Positions 7,408 to 15,033 of a stretch of 22,604 nt of DNA are shown here, one piece after another. Under the pieces are notes generated by a model. It did no database searches and had not been told where the DNA came from. It was given only the letters and a program-made list of their open reading frames with translations. The position numbers and the translations under genes were made by a program. Within the stretch, counting starts at the first letter, position 1. Each line of letters begins with the position of its first letter. Source of the DNA: Bacteroidales bacterium UBA3843 (GTDB lineage: Bacteria; Bacteroidota; Bacteroidia; Bacteroidales; Paludibacteraceae); assembly GCA_002392745.1 (NCBI GenBank), contig DGHR01000004.1, positions 388 to 22,991 on the forward strand. Reading direction: 5' to 3'.

Positions 7408-9483
7408 ATGAAAACAATACTGGTGATATTATCTGTTTTGTCCGGCATCCTGTCGGGCGAATACAACGCGCAAACGCTCTCGACGGCAGAGCAGGACAGC
7501 ATTTTAAAGGTACGCAGCGGCGAAATACGAAGTACGAAGGATGCAAATGTCAGCACGCGCTACCGGCTGGAGAGCGAGAACGCAGAGACCCTGTTCCGCC
7601 GTTCGCAGCTGGCGGAATGGTATGTGGTGGATACAGAGTACGGCAACAAACGTTCACGTCTGGGCGCGGGTGTCTTTAAGGGAGAGTCGCCGTTGCCGAA
7701 AGTGCGCGACGCCGTAATGAGTCCGAACGGCCGCTATGTGGCTTTTGCAAAGGACAACAACCTGTATATCCATAAACTGGATTTCGGTACGGAGGTAGCG
7801 GTAACCAAAGATGCGAACACCGAGATAATCAACGGTATCGCCGACTGGTTGTACGAGGAAGAGTTCGGTACAACGGCCCTGTTCGCATGGTCGCCCGATT
7901 CGAAACAACTGGCGTTCGTGCGGCTCGATGAAACCGAGGTGCCGAGTTTCGGTTGGCAGACCTATTTGGGGGAACAGAATACAGAGTACAGAGTACAGAC
8001 AGATTATCCGCAGTATCCGGACATGGAGAGTCTGCGGTATCCGAAAGCGGGATGCAAGAATGCGAAAGCAAGCGTGTGCGTGTACGACGTACCGACAAAA
8101 GGTATAGTGAAGATGCAGGTCAGCACCGACGCCGATGTGTATTTCCCGCGGTTGAGATGGACTGCGGACGGGGCATTGCTGGTGCTTCGCGTGAACAGAG
8201 ACCAGACTAAGATGGAGGTGTTGAGTTGCAACGCCAAATCGACCGTTTCGCACCTGCTGTACAAAGAGGAGAGTGACCGTTATTTCGTGGATTACAGCCT
8301 GTTCGACGAGTGGCAGTGGTTGAGCGACGGCAGTTTCGTGACGCTGAGCGAGAAAGACGGCTGGCGCCGCGCATACCTGTGTTCCGCCCAAGGTATACAG
8401 CAGCGTGCGCTGACTCCGGAGGAAATGGATGTGACGGCACTGTATGCAGTGAACGAGAAGACGCAGACACTCTTTTATCAGGCGGCTCCGAATCCCTCGG
8501 AGCGGCAGATATATGCGCTTAGTCTGAAGAAGAATCAAATCACACAACTGACAGAAGGTGAGGGCATGCACTCTGCCAGATTTTCCAAAGACGCCAACAG
8601 CGCAATCATCTGCTACCAGTCATTCACTACGCCCAATGAGTATGTTTACTTATCGAAGAACAAGTTCGAGACCCTGAAGCAGAACAACGAAGTGAAGGAA
8701 GCATGGGCGAAGAACAACCTGCCGGAACCGCAACTGATGAGGATTCCCAACGGCAAGGGGCAGGAACTGGAGGCAATGCTGATGATAAGTGACCAAGCTA
8801 CCAAGGACCAAGGACCAAGGCCATTGATAGTGATGCATTATTCGGGTCCGCAGAGCCAGCGGGTGTTGAACCGTTGGCGCAAGAGGTTTGAGTACGCGCT
8901 GGTGGAAGAGGGGTACGCCGTCCTTATCGTTGATCCGCGCGGCGGCGACTGCCGCGGACGGGCATGGCGTAACGAGACGTATATGAACCTGGGTCAGAAA
9001 GAGGCGGAGGACCTGATTGCCGCCGCTAATTATATCGGTCAGCGCGATGACATAGATGCAAGCCGTATGGCTATCATGGGATGGAGCTACGGCGGTTACC
9101 AGACACTGATGACGATGAGCCGGAAGGGCCATCCGTTCAAAGCCGGTGTGGCTATAGCCCCTGTGACCGACTGGCGGCTCTATGACAGCGCATACACCGA
9201 GCGCTATATGCGTCGTCCGCAAGTGAACGACCGCGGATATAAGAATGCGTCGCTGATGAACCATGCGGAGGATTTGGAGGGTAGTGTGCTGATTATCCAC
9301 GGCACGGGCGACGATAATGTGCATGTGCAGCACACGATGCAATATATAGACGCACTGGTGCGCGCGGACAAACAGTTTGAGATGCAGTTGTATCCCGATG
9401 ACAACCATTTCCTGAAGAAAGGAAACAACTACACGCATATGCATGAGCGGGTACTCCGCTTCTTGGCGCGCGAACTCCGTTGA
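7408..9483 (+). CDS. Dipeptidyl peptidase IV (S9 family), exported
   Basis: A prolyl dipeptidyl peptidase that removes X-Pro (or X-Ala) dipeptides from peptide N-termini, 691 residues. A signal peptide (about residues 1-21, ending ...EYNAQ) points to the periplasm. Residues about 85-430 form the DPP IV-type beta-propeller and contain the Glu motif that binds the substrate amino terminus (WLYEEEF, E150-E152). The C-terminal alpha/beta-hydrolase domain holds the catalytic triad: S560 in GWSYGG, D635 in HGTGDDNVH and H667 in DDNHF. All key residues are present, so it should be active. Three heptanucleotide tandem repeats sit in weakly conserved loops. It shares an operon with a sugar transporter and kinase, suggesting a nutrient-scavenging unit. 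Family assignment is firm; exact specificity is not proven. Confidence 0.93.
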   Translation: MKTILVILSVLSGILSGEYNAQTLSTAEQDSILKVRSGEIRSTKDANVSTRYRLESENAETLFRRSQLAEWYVVDTEYGNKRSRLGAGVFKGESPLPKVRDAVMSPNGRYVAFAKDNNLYIHKLDFGTEVAVTKDANTEIINGIADWLYEEEFGTTALFAWSPDSKQLAFVRLDETEVPSFGWQTYLGEQNTEYRVQTDYPQYPDMESLRYPKAGCKNAKASVCVYDVPTKGIVKMQVSTDADVYFPRLRWTADGALLVLRVNRDQTKMEVLSCNAKSTVSHLLYKEESDRYFVDYSLFDEWQWLSDGSFVTLSEKDGWRRAYLCSAQGIQQRALTPEEMDVTALYAVNEKTQTLFYQAAPNPSERQIYALSLKKNQITQLTEGEGMHSARFSKDANSAIICYQSFTTPNEYVYLSKNKFETLKQNNEVKEAWAKNNLPEPQLMRIPNGKGQELEAMLMISDQATKDQGPRPLIVMHYSGPQSQRVLNRWRKRFEYALVEEGYAVLIVDPRGGDCRGRAWRNETYMNLGQKEAEDLIAAANYIGQRDDIDASRMAIMGWSYGGYQTLMTMSRKGHPFKAGVAIAPVTDWRLYDSAYTERYMRRPQVNDRGYKNASLMNHAEDLEGSVLIIHGTGDDNVHVQHTMQYIDALVRADKQFEMQLYPDDNHFLKKGNNYTHMHERVLRFLARELR
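7526..7539 (+). repeat. Heptanucleotide repeat 1 in the DPP IV gene
   Basis: Two exact copies of TACGAAG, encoding part of the variable N-terminal region (RSTKDAN). Two units are 14 nt, so gain or loss of one would shift the frame. Confidence 0.55.
7974..8001 (+). repeat. Heptanucleotide repeat 2 in the DPP IV gene
   Basis: ACAGAAT, ACAGAGT, ACAGAGT and ACAGACA run head to tail. They encode part of a propeller loop (NTEYRVQTD). The unit length of 7 is not a multiple of three. Confidence 0.65.
8800..8820 (+). repeat. Heptanucleotide repeat 3 in the DPP IV gene
   Basis: Three exact copies of ACCAAGG, preceded by a partial copy at 8792-8797. They encode TKDQGPR at the junction between the propeller and the hydrolase domain. 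Three units (21 nt) keep the frame; a one-unit change would break it. Confidence 0.7.
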
Positions 9484-9523
9484 AAAGTCTTGCCCTTTAA
9501 TAAATTATTAACTTAATAATAAC

Positions 9524-10780
9524 ATGGAAACAAAGCAATCAAACAAGTCTCTGACTATTATCACCATCGTCGCGATGATGTTTCTCTACGCGATGATTTC
9601 GTTTGTAACTAATCTGGCAGCCCCGGTCGGTAAGATTTGGGGTGCATCATTCAATGACCCCGTGCAAGCCGAGCGTATGGGTATGTTGGGCAATCTGTTC
9701 AACTTCCTGGCCTATCTGGTAATGGGTATTCCGGCCGGTAATTTTCTGGCTAAAAACGGCTATAAGAAGACGGCTCTGACGGCTATTTTCCTGGGCTTTC
9801 TGGGAATCAGCGTACAATGGCTGAGCGGTGTGGTGGATAGTTTTTATGTCTATCTGTTCGGTGCGTTGTTAGGCGGTTTCTGCGTATGTATGCTGAATAC
9901 GGTAGTCAACCCGATGCTGAACCTGCTGGGCGGCGGCGGTAACAGGGGAAACCAGTTGAACCTGGTGGGCGGAACCATCAACTCGCTGTCCGGTTCGCTG
10001 ACGCCGATGCTGGTGGGTGCTATCATTGGCGAGAGCCTGGCGGGCAAGGAGATTGACGATGTGAACATCGTGCTGTATATCGCCATGGCTGTCTTTGCAC
10101 TGGTATATCTGGTAATCCGTCTGACCCCGATTGCCGAACCGGCAGGTGCCGGTCAGGCCGTGACCTACGAGCGCAGCCCGTGGTCCTTCCGCCATCTGAC
10201 ACTGGGTGTGATAGCTATCTTCTTCTATGTCGGCGTAGAGGTGGGTATTCCCGCTACGCTGATAAGCTATATGACACCGAAAGTGGGATTTGCAGCCGCC
10301 GGTTTCATAGCCGGCAGATACTGGATACTGATGCTGATAGGCCGTTTCGTCGGTTCGGCTATCGGCGGCAAGGTCAGCAGCCGTACGATGGTGATGGTGG
10401 TAGCCAGCGCCGCTATTGCACTGATGCTGTGCGCGATGATTATCGGCGACAGCGTGATGGTCAAGACGATTATTCAGGGCCAGGTGATGCAAGTGCCTCT
10501 GGCATCCACGCTGTTGGTATTGTGCGGCCTGTGCACCTCGGTAATGTGGGGCTCCATCTTCAATATGGCTACCGAAGGTTTGGGTAAGTATACTGCGAAG
10601 GCCTCGGGTATCTTCATGATGATGGTAGTCGGCGGCGGGATCGTGCCGTATATCCAGAGTGCGATTGCTGCACACAACTGCCTGTTCAGTTATATTGTGC
10701 CGGTCATCGGCGTAGCGTATATCCTGATTTACGCTATCTGGGGCAGCAAAAACGTGAACAAGGATATCAAGGTGGATTGA
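9524..10780 (+). CDS. MFS sugar transporter, FucP/GluP-like
   Basis: A 418-residue inner-membrane transporter with about twelve hydrophobic helices. The pattern fits the FucP/GluP branch of the major facilitator superfamily (fucose, glucose or galactose with H+ or Na+): an early helix with FVTNLAAPVGKIW, the loop NGYKKTAL after helix 2, GFCVCMLNTVVNPMLNLL in helix 4, and CTSVMWGSIFNMATEGLG plus KASGIFMMMVVGGGIVPYIQ in the C-terminal half. It begins 40 nt after the DPP IV gene; that gap is A/T-rich with no clear promoter. The ROK kinase directly downstream suggests that the imported sugar is a hexose phosphorylated in the cytoplasm, most likely glucose. The exact substrate is an inference from context. 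Confidence 0.9.
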   Translation: METKQSNKSLTIITIVAMMFLYAMISFVTNLAAPVGKIWGASFNDPVQAERMGMLGNLFNFLAYLVMGIPAGNFLAKNGYKKTALTAIFLGFLGISVQWLSGVVDSFYVYLFGALLGGFCVCMLNTVVNPMLNLLGGGGNRGNQLNLVGGTINSLSGSLTPMLVGAIIGESLAGKEIDDVNIVLYIAMAVFALVYLVIRLTPIAEPAGAGQAVTYERSPWSFRHLTLGVIAIFFYVGVEVGIPATLISYMTPKVGFAAAGFIAGRYWILMLIGRFVGSAIGGKVSSRTMVMVVASAAIALMLCAMIIGDSVMVKTIIQGQVMQVPLASTLLVLCGLCTSVMWGSIFNMATEGLGKYTAKASGIFMMMVVGGGIVPYIQSAIAAHNCLFSYIVPVIGVAYILIYAIWGSKNVNKDIKVD

Positions 10781-10815
10781 TGATTTGAAAAATTTACATT
10801 TTAAATTTGATATTT

Positions 10816-11772
10816 ATGAAAAAGTACGCATTGGGAATCGACTTGGGCGGAACGGGTACCAAGTTCGGTCTGGTAAGTGAAGAAGGCAAAGTGCTGCGTT
10901 GGAACTCTATTCCCACGCCGCAGTATCCCGACATCAACGAGTATTGCGATGTGCTGTGCGAGAAAATGCGCCAGTTGGTAGCCGATGAGGGAATCCAGCT
11001 GAGCGACGTAGTGGGTATCGGATGCGGTGCTCCGAACGCCAATTTTTATTCGGGATGCATAGAGCAGGCTCCGAACCTACCGTGGAAGGGGGTTGTGCCG
11101 TTTGCCAAACTCATCAGCGAGCGTATGGGCATCAAATGCACCATCACCAACGACGCCAATGCTGCGGCGCAGGGCGAGATGATTTACGGCTCGGCGAGAG
11201 GCATGAAGAACTTCATTGTCATCACGCTGGGTACCGGTGTAGGTTCGGGTATTGTCATCGACGGCAAACTGCTGTACGGTCATGACGGTTTTGCCGGCGA
11301 GTTGGGCCACTGCAAGATTGACCATTCGGGCAACGGCCGTCTGTGCGGCTGCGGTCAGAAAGGCTGTATCGAGGCATACGCATCGGCTACGGGCGTGGCA
11401 CGCACCGCCAAGGAGATAGTGACCAGTACCACCCAGCCGACGCTGCTGCGCCAGGTGGAGGATATTGACCATATCACCTCGAAGGATGTGTTTGACGCTG
11501 CGGAGAAGGGCGACTTGGTGGCTAAAGAGATATTCGATTATACGGGTCATCTGTTGGGCCAGAAACTGGCGGATTACGTTCATTTCTCCAGCCCGGAGGC
11601 AATCATCCTGTTCGGCGGTCTGACCAAAGCCGGTCACTGGATTATGGACCCGATACGCGAGGCGATGGAGGCGAACCTGATGCCGATATGGAAGGGTAAG
11701 ATACCTGTATCCGTTTCGGTACTGAAAGACAGCGATGCCGCTATTCTCGGTGCTTCATCGCTGGCGTGGTAG
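10816..11772 (+). CDS. ROK-family sugar kinase (probable glucokinase)
   Basis: A cytoplasmic ATP-dependent hexose kinase, 318 residues, likely making glucose 6-phosphate. The start MKKYALGIDLGGTGTKFGL carries the phosphate-1 ATP-binding motif. NDANAAAQGE contains the catalytic Asp. The ROK signature ELGH...CGCGQKGCIE is complete, with zinc-ligand cysteines C177, C179 and C184 and the following E186. The ATG at 10816 fits the conserved N-terminus; the open frame reaches only three codons further, to a TTG. It lies 35 nt after the transporter and 15 nt before the deacetylase. Glucose is the best guess; other ROK substrates (mannose, N-acetyl sugars) are possible. Confidence 0.93.
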   Translation: MKKYALGIDLGGTGTKFGLVSEEGKVLRWNSIPTPQYPDINEYCDVLCEKMRQLVADEGIQLSDVVGIGCGAPNANFYSGCIEQAPNLPWKGVVPFAKLISERMGIKCTITNDANAAAQGEMIYGSARGMKNFIVITLGTGVGSGIVIDGKLLYGHDGFAGELGHCKIDHSGNGRLCGCGQKGCIEAYASATGVARTAKEIVTSTTQPTLLRQVEDIDHITSKDVFDAAEKGDLVAKEIFDYTGHLLGQKLADYVHFSSPEAIILFGGLTKAGHWIMDPIREAMEANLMPIWKGKIPVSVSVLKDSDAAILGASSLAW

Positions 11773-11787
11773 GCGCATCCGGTCATA

Positions 11788-12435
11788 ATGATAAATACCA
11801 TCCGGCATATATTGCAACGCCTCTACCCGTACGGTGAGTTCCGTACGGGCAGGGCGGTGTATCTGACGTTCGACGACGGCCCTATTCCCGAGGTCACGCC
11901 TCAGGTATTGGAGATACTGGACCGCTATCATGTGAAGGCTACGTTCTTCATGGTGGGAGAGAATATCAACAAACACCCCGATGTGTTCCGCCGCGTGGTG
12001 GAGGCCGGGCATTCGGTGGGCAACCACACCTACAACCACCAGAAGGGAATCCGGTATTCGCAAGCGGAGTATCTGGCGAACGTAGCGAAATGCCGCGAGA
12101 CGATAGAGCGGCATCTGGAAGAGATTGCCGGTGCGCGCAAGATACAGAGCGGGGAGCGTTTGCTCTTCCGTCCCCCGTATGGCAAGGCGTGGTTCTGGCA
12201 GCGGAGGGCGTTGCGCAGGATGGGGTACCGCCTGATTTACTGGGATGTGCTGACACGCGATTATGACAAGGATGTGACACCGGAGCAGATGGTGTCGAAA
12301 ATACGGCGGATGACATGTCCGGGAAGCATTATCAATTTTCATGACTCGGTCAAGTCAAACGAACGTATGTTAGCTGTTCTGCCGCAGGCGATAGAGTGGC
12401 TGCAGCAGCAGGGGTACGAAATCAAGGCGTTGTAA
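11788..12435 (+). CDS. NodB-type polysaccharide deacetylase (CE4)
   Basis: A 215-residue carbohydrate esterase family 4 protein that would remove N- or O-acetyl groups from a polysaccharide or glycan. All five CE4 motifs are visible: TFDDGP (residues 27-32, catalytic base and metal Asp), HSVGNHTYNH (metal-binding His pair), RPPYGK (catalytic-face Arg), a YWDV segment, and IINFHDS with the terminal His. No signal peptide or anchor is seen, which is unusual for enzymes acting on cell-wall glycans, though the basic, partly hydrophobic first 15 residues might associate with membrane. It is the last gene of the operon, 15 nt after the kinase, and is followed by a terminator. The substrate cannot be told from sequence. 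Confidence 0.93.
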   Translation: MINTIRHILQRLYPYGEFRTGRAVYLTFDDGPIPEVTPQVLEILDRYHVKATFFMVGENINKHPDVFRRVVEAGHSVGNHTYNHQKGIRYSQAEYLANVAKCRETIERHLEEIAGARKIQSGERLLFRPPYGKAWFWQRRALRRMGYRLIYWDVLTRDYDKDVTPEQMVSKIRRMTCPGSIINFHDSVKSNERMLAVLPQAIEWLQQQGYEIKAL

Positions 12436-12461
12436 AGCAGATGGGTTACATACTATAAATT

Positions 12462-12492
12462 CGGTACACGTGCGCGTGTGCCGTTTTTATTT
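12462..12492 (+). terminator. Intrinsic terminator of the peptide/sugar operon
   Basis: CGGTACACG (12462-12470) pairs with CGTGTGCCG (12475-12483), 9 bp with one G-T pair and a 4-nt loop, followed by TTTTTATTT. It lies 26 nt after the deacetylase stop. Confidence 0.8.
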
Positions 12493-12566
12493 ATGGTGTC
12501 AGTAATTGCCATAATGACAACAAATCTGTTCCTACCTACAAAAAAAATACGATTATCAAAAAAAAA

Positions 12567-12598
12567 TTTGCGTATATGGAAAAAATATAGTATCTTTG
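12567..12598 (+). promoter_or_regulatory. Predicted promoter of the lipoprotein/caspase cluster
   Basis: A perfect Bacteroidota promoter: TTTG (12567-12570), 20 nt, then TATCTTTG (12591-12598). It is preceded by an A-rich tract (12540-12566) that may act as an upstream element. Transcription should begin near 12604. Confidence 0.8.
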
Positions 12599-12603
12599 CG
12601 GCG

Positions 12604-12942
12604 CAGAATAGCAGAATACAAATTTAACAATACCTATTTACTCCGAATTCGCTTTTCGGTCCAGGAGATATTTTTCGTAACTGCTCCCAATTTATCTCCG
12701 AGTTGCCTCCGATGCGCCTCCGAAATGCCTCCGATAAGTGTTTTGTAACTTCCAGAAATACAGGTAATTGAGAACGTAGGAAAAATCCAAGAAAAGCTAC
12801 AAAAAGTAGCGAAGAGTAATAGTTGCGTTTTAGCAGCGGAAATACTTGAAATATATTAACTACAGACCCATAACCGTTATTACATGTTTCTTCGGGAATA
12901 GAAACTGAAAACTAACATTTAATTATTTAAATCTCACTATTT
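12604..12942 (+). promoter_or_regulatory. Long 5' leader of the lipoprotein gene
   Basis: About 340 nt are predicted to be transcribed but not translated. It holds an 11-nt tandem repeat (12694-12737), a possible stem GGAGATA (12664-12670) with TATCTCC (12693-12699) whose 3' arm enters the repeat, and a small hairpin GCTAC-AAAAA-GTAGC (12796-12810). No gene is seen. The last 30 nt before the ATG are A/T-rich, a typical Bacteroidota translation start. A leader this long suggests post-transcriptional control, but I cannot match it to a known riboswitch. Confidence 0.5.
12694..12737. repeat. Four 11-nt tandem units in the leader
   Basis: The units ATCTCCGAGTT, GCCTCCGATGC, GCCTCCGAAAT and GCCTCCGATAA share the core CTCCGA with exact 11-nt spacing, about one helical turn. 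Units 2-3 contain the 15-mer also found at 5313-5327. Confidence 0.8.
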
Positions 12943-13656
12943 ATGAAAAAAGTTTTATTTTTTGCTGTCGTTGCAATGAGCGCAATGATGGTGTCTTGCA
13001 ACAAACAAGCCGCTCAAACTGAGGACAAAGAGGTTTTAGAGGCTACCGAAATGTCTCCGGAAGTTGCAGCTATTCGCGTTGCAAACGATTTGGCCAAACA
13101 TGGTTATGCTACAGAATCCCCGCTTGCACTTATCGAGGCGGCAGATATTCTGGCAACTACTCCCACTCGCGCTTTCGGTGACTCTACAAAAATAGATGAA
13201 GGCGTCAAGAATCCGGATGCGGCTGCCAAAGAGGCAACTCAAGAAATTAAGCCGGAGCAACTTCTGGCGGATGCCCGCAAACTGACAGATGATGCCACCA
13301 TATTAGCTTTAATAGACCAAGTAGAGGCCAAAATCCAAGCAGAGGAAGAAAATAAAGCTACCCGTGGTAACTATTATGGTCCGAAATATGGTTACTACCG
13401 AGTATATGCCAACAGTTATATGACTTTTGATGAGGCGTTTACTGCCAGCCAGTTGGCAGAGGTAGTAGTGTCCGGTGACCGCACCACGGATTTGGATTTG
13501 TATGTATATGACGAGAACGGCAATCTTATCGCCTCTGACACGGACTATTCCGATCAGTGCTATGTTAGTTTCTGTCCGCGTTGGAGCGGTTGGTTCCGCA
13601 TCAAAGTTCTGAACCGCGGCAGCGTGTATAACGATTATTCAATCGCCACCAACTAA
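12943..13656 (+). CDS. Lipoprotein with a C-terminal PPC-like domain
   Basis: A 237-residue predicted lipoprotein. The signal peptide ends in a lipobox MMVSC with C19 as the lipidated residue. Residues about 30-140 are charged and helical (acidic, Ala-rich), and residues about 148-237 form a beta-rich domain. This domain has the look of a bacterial pre-peptidase C-terminal (PPC) domain: TFDEAFTAS, then TDLDLYVYDENGNLIASD, then WSGWFRIKVLNRG. PPC domains often accompany secreted proteases. A KATR tetrapeptide (138-141) marks the junction of the two parts. It follows a strong promoter and long leader, and is separated from the caspase gene by a terminator. It may be a substrate, partner or sensor for the downstream proteases; that role is inferred from position only. 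Confidence 0.85.
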   Translation: MKKVLFFAVVAMSAMMVSCNKQAAQTEDKEVLEATEMSPEVAAIRVANDLAKHGYATESPLALIEAADILATTPTRAFGDSTKIDEGVKNPDAAAKEATQEIKPEQLLADARKLTDDATILALIDQVEAKIQAEEENKATRGNYYGPKYGYYRVYANSYMTFDEAFTASQLAEVVVSGDRTTDLDLYVYDENGNLIASDTDYSDQCYVSFCPRWSGWFRIKVLNRGSVYNDYSIATN

Positions 13657-13681
13657 TATTATTTATCAAGCATCTTTTTCA

Positions 13682-13720
13682 GCCGGCCTAATGGGGGCTC
13701 CTATTAGGCCGGCATTTTTT
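13682..13720 (+). terminator. Strong intrinsic terminator between lipoprotein and caspase genes
   Basis: GCCGGCCTAAT (13682-13692) and ATTAGGCCGGC (13703-13713) form a perfect 11-bp stem with a 10-nt loop, followed by A and six T. It ends 13 nt before the caspase ATG. No promoter consensus is seen between the terminator and that ATG, so the downstream genes appear to depend on read-through or on a promoter I do not recognise. Confidence 0.85.
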
Positions 13721-13733
13721 ATATACAAGAGCC

Positions 13734-14630
13734 ATGAATCGTGTTTTACATATCCAACTGCTTGTCTTGCTGTTATTGCTCACGATTATATCTTTAGAAT
13801 CTGTTCACGCAACGCGCAGGGCTTTGGTAATAGGTATTGGTGCGTATCCGGAATCAACAGGCTGGTCTCCTATTAACGGTGATAAAGATATAGTTGTGGT
13901 AGAGAATATGCTTGTTAAAAAAGGCTTCTCCCAAGACAATATCCGCAAACTGACAAATGAACAAGCAACAGCTGCCGGTATCAGAGAGGCCTTACAACAA
14001 TTAGTGCAAATATCTCAAAAAAACGATTTTGTGTACATCCACTTCTCCGGGCACGGACAGCGTATTACCGATACGAATGGCGATGAGGCAAGCGGCTATG
14101 ACGAAGCCTGGATACCATATGATGCCCATTTGCGCTACAGTGAAGCCTCCGGGTTTATCTTCAAAAGCGGAGGGTATTCCGGTCAAAACCACCTGATAGA
14201 CGATGAACTGAACGAATATCTTCATCAGTTGCGTCAGAAAATAGGACAAAACGGGAAGATTATCGTTGTCGCGGATGCTTGCCATAGCGGAGGAAGCACC
14301 AGAGTTTTGGATGATGAGGATGAAAAAGAAGCCGTGGTTATTCGTGGCACGAGCGATGATTTTGTTATTCCATCTCCCCGGAAAACAGCCAAGGTTGGAG
14401 GCTACGATTTAGAATGGATTTTTATCAGTGCCTGCAAGTCCACTCAGTGTAATTATGAATACCACGGATCCGGTTCTCTCACATACGCGATGTCCCAATT
14501 AGCAGATAGATTTGACGAACTGACCTGTACCGACCTGCAAAAACAAATAAGGGATATCATGCGTCATATAGTACGCTATGTGCAGACTCCCACCGTAGAA
14601 TCATCCAATCCGGATGACAAATTCTTTTAG
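13734..14630 (+). CDS. Exported caspase-like (C14, metacaspase-type) protease
   Basis: A 298-residue cysteine protease of the caspase fold. An N-terminal hydrophobic segment (about residues 5-21, then ...SVHA) reads as a signal peptide, so it should act outside the cytoplasm. The fold starts at RRALVIGIGAYP. The catalytic dyad is H107 in FSGHGQR and C183 in DACHSGG; the acidic segment after the His (DTNGDEASGYDE) is typical of metacaspases. The C-terminal part (ISACKSTQ, LTYAMSQL, VQTPTVESSNPDDKFF) also matches the family. Metacaspases usually cleave after Arg or Lys rather than Asp. The next gene starts 2 nt after its stop, so they are one transcription unit. All key residues are intact. Confidence 0.9.
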   Translation: MNRVLHIQLLVLLLLLTIISLESVHATRRALVIGIGAYPESTGWSPINGDKDIVVVENMLVKKGFSQDNIRKLTNEQATAAGIREALQQLVQISQKNDFVYIHFSGHGQRITDTNGDEASGYDEAWIPYDAHLRYSEASGFIFKSGGYSGQNHLIDDELNEYLHQLRQKIGQNGKIIVVADACHSGGSTRVLDDEDEKEAVVIRGTSDDFVIPSPRKTAKVGGYDLEWIFISACKSTQCNYEYHGSGSLTYAMSQLADRFDELTCTDLQKQIRDIMRHIVRYVQTPTVESSNPDDKFF

Positions 14631-14632
14631 GA

Positions 14633-15028
14633 ATGAAATGTGTTTTGCATAATACGTGTCTTCTATTCCTCGCAGTTTTATGTGCGGAATGTATATTATC
14701 GCAAAACACCAAAGTAGAGACGTCCAAGCAAAAAACAGCTAACTACGTCGCCCGGCAACTCGTCAAGGAAGAAAAAGGCAAAGAGCTGTTTGATGACCTG
14801 CAAGATATGCTGGCAGGCCTAATGTTAGCTGGTACGCTGCCGGAATCAACCGAATTAGAGGAAGAGAAAGAAGGGGCCGGCTCCAATGACGACAAAGCCA
14901 CAAGACGTACCCGGCGCAATCGCAGGGAACGAGAGAGGCAGCGTCGAAACAGACGCAACTCTAATAGCGACCCGCGTCGTATAAGGGTACGTTACAGAAC
15001 ACGCAGAAATGCAGATGAAATTGCATAG
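14633..15028 (+). CDS. Small exported Arg-rich protein, unknown function
   Basis: I do not recognise this 131-residue protein. It has a probable signal peptide (residues 1-23, MKCVLHN...CILSQ), a helical middle (about 30-70), an acidic patch (ELEEEKEGAGSNDD) and then a strongly basic tail dominated by Arg (RRTRRNRRERERQRRNRR and RVRYRTRR). The acidic-to-basic boundary is KATR at 88-91, the same tetrapeptide found in the lipoprotein. The gene starts 2 nt after the caspase stop and ends 5 nt before the CHAT gene, so it is clearly part of the unit. Because metacaspases cut after Arg/Lys, it is a natural candidate substrate or inhibitor of the neighbouring protease, but this is inference. The basic tail could also bind surface polysaccharide, LPS or nucleic acid. 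Confidence 0.75.
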   Translation: MKCVLHNTCLLFLAVLCAECILSQNTKVETSKQKTANYVARQLVKEEKGKELFDDLQDMLAGLMLAGTLPESTELEEEKEGAGSNDDKATRRTRRNRRERERQRRNRRNSNSDPRRIRVRYRTRRNADEIA

Positions 15029-15033
15029 AGACC

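Noticed and set aside
10802..10809. TAAATTTG as a -7 box just before the ROK kinase
   Set aside because: No -33 box at proper spacing (TTTG lies only 14 nt upstream) and the start would fall at the ATG itself.
13691..13876. Small open frame overlapping the terminator and caspase start
   Set aside because: It begins inside the terminator hairpin and overlaps the caspase gene, which has clear family motifs.
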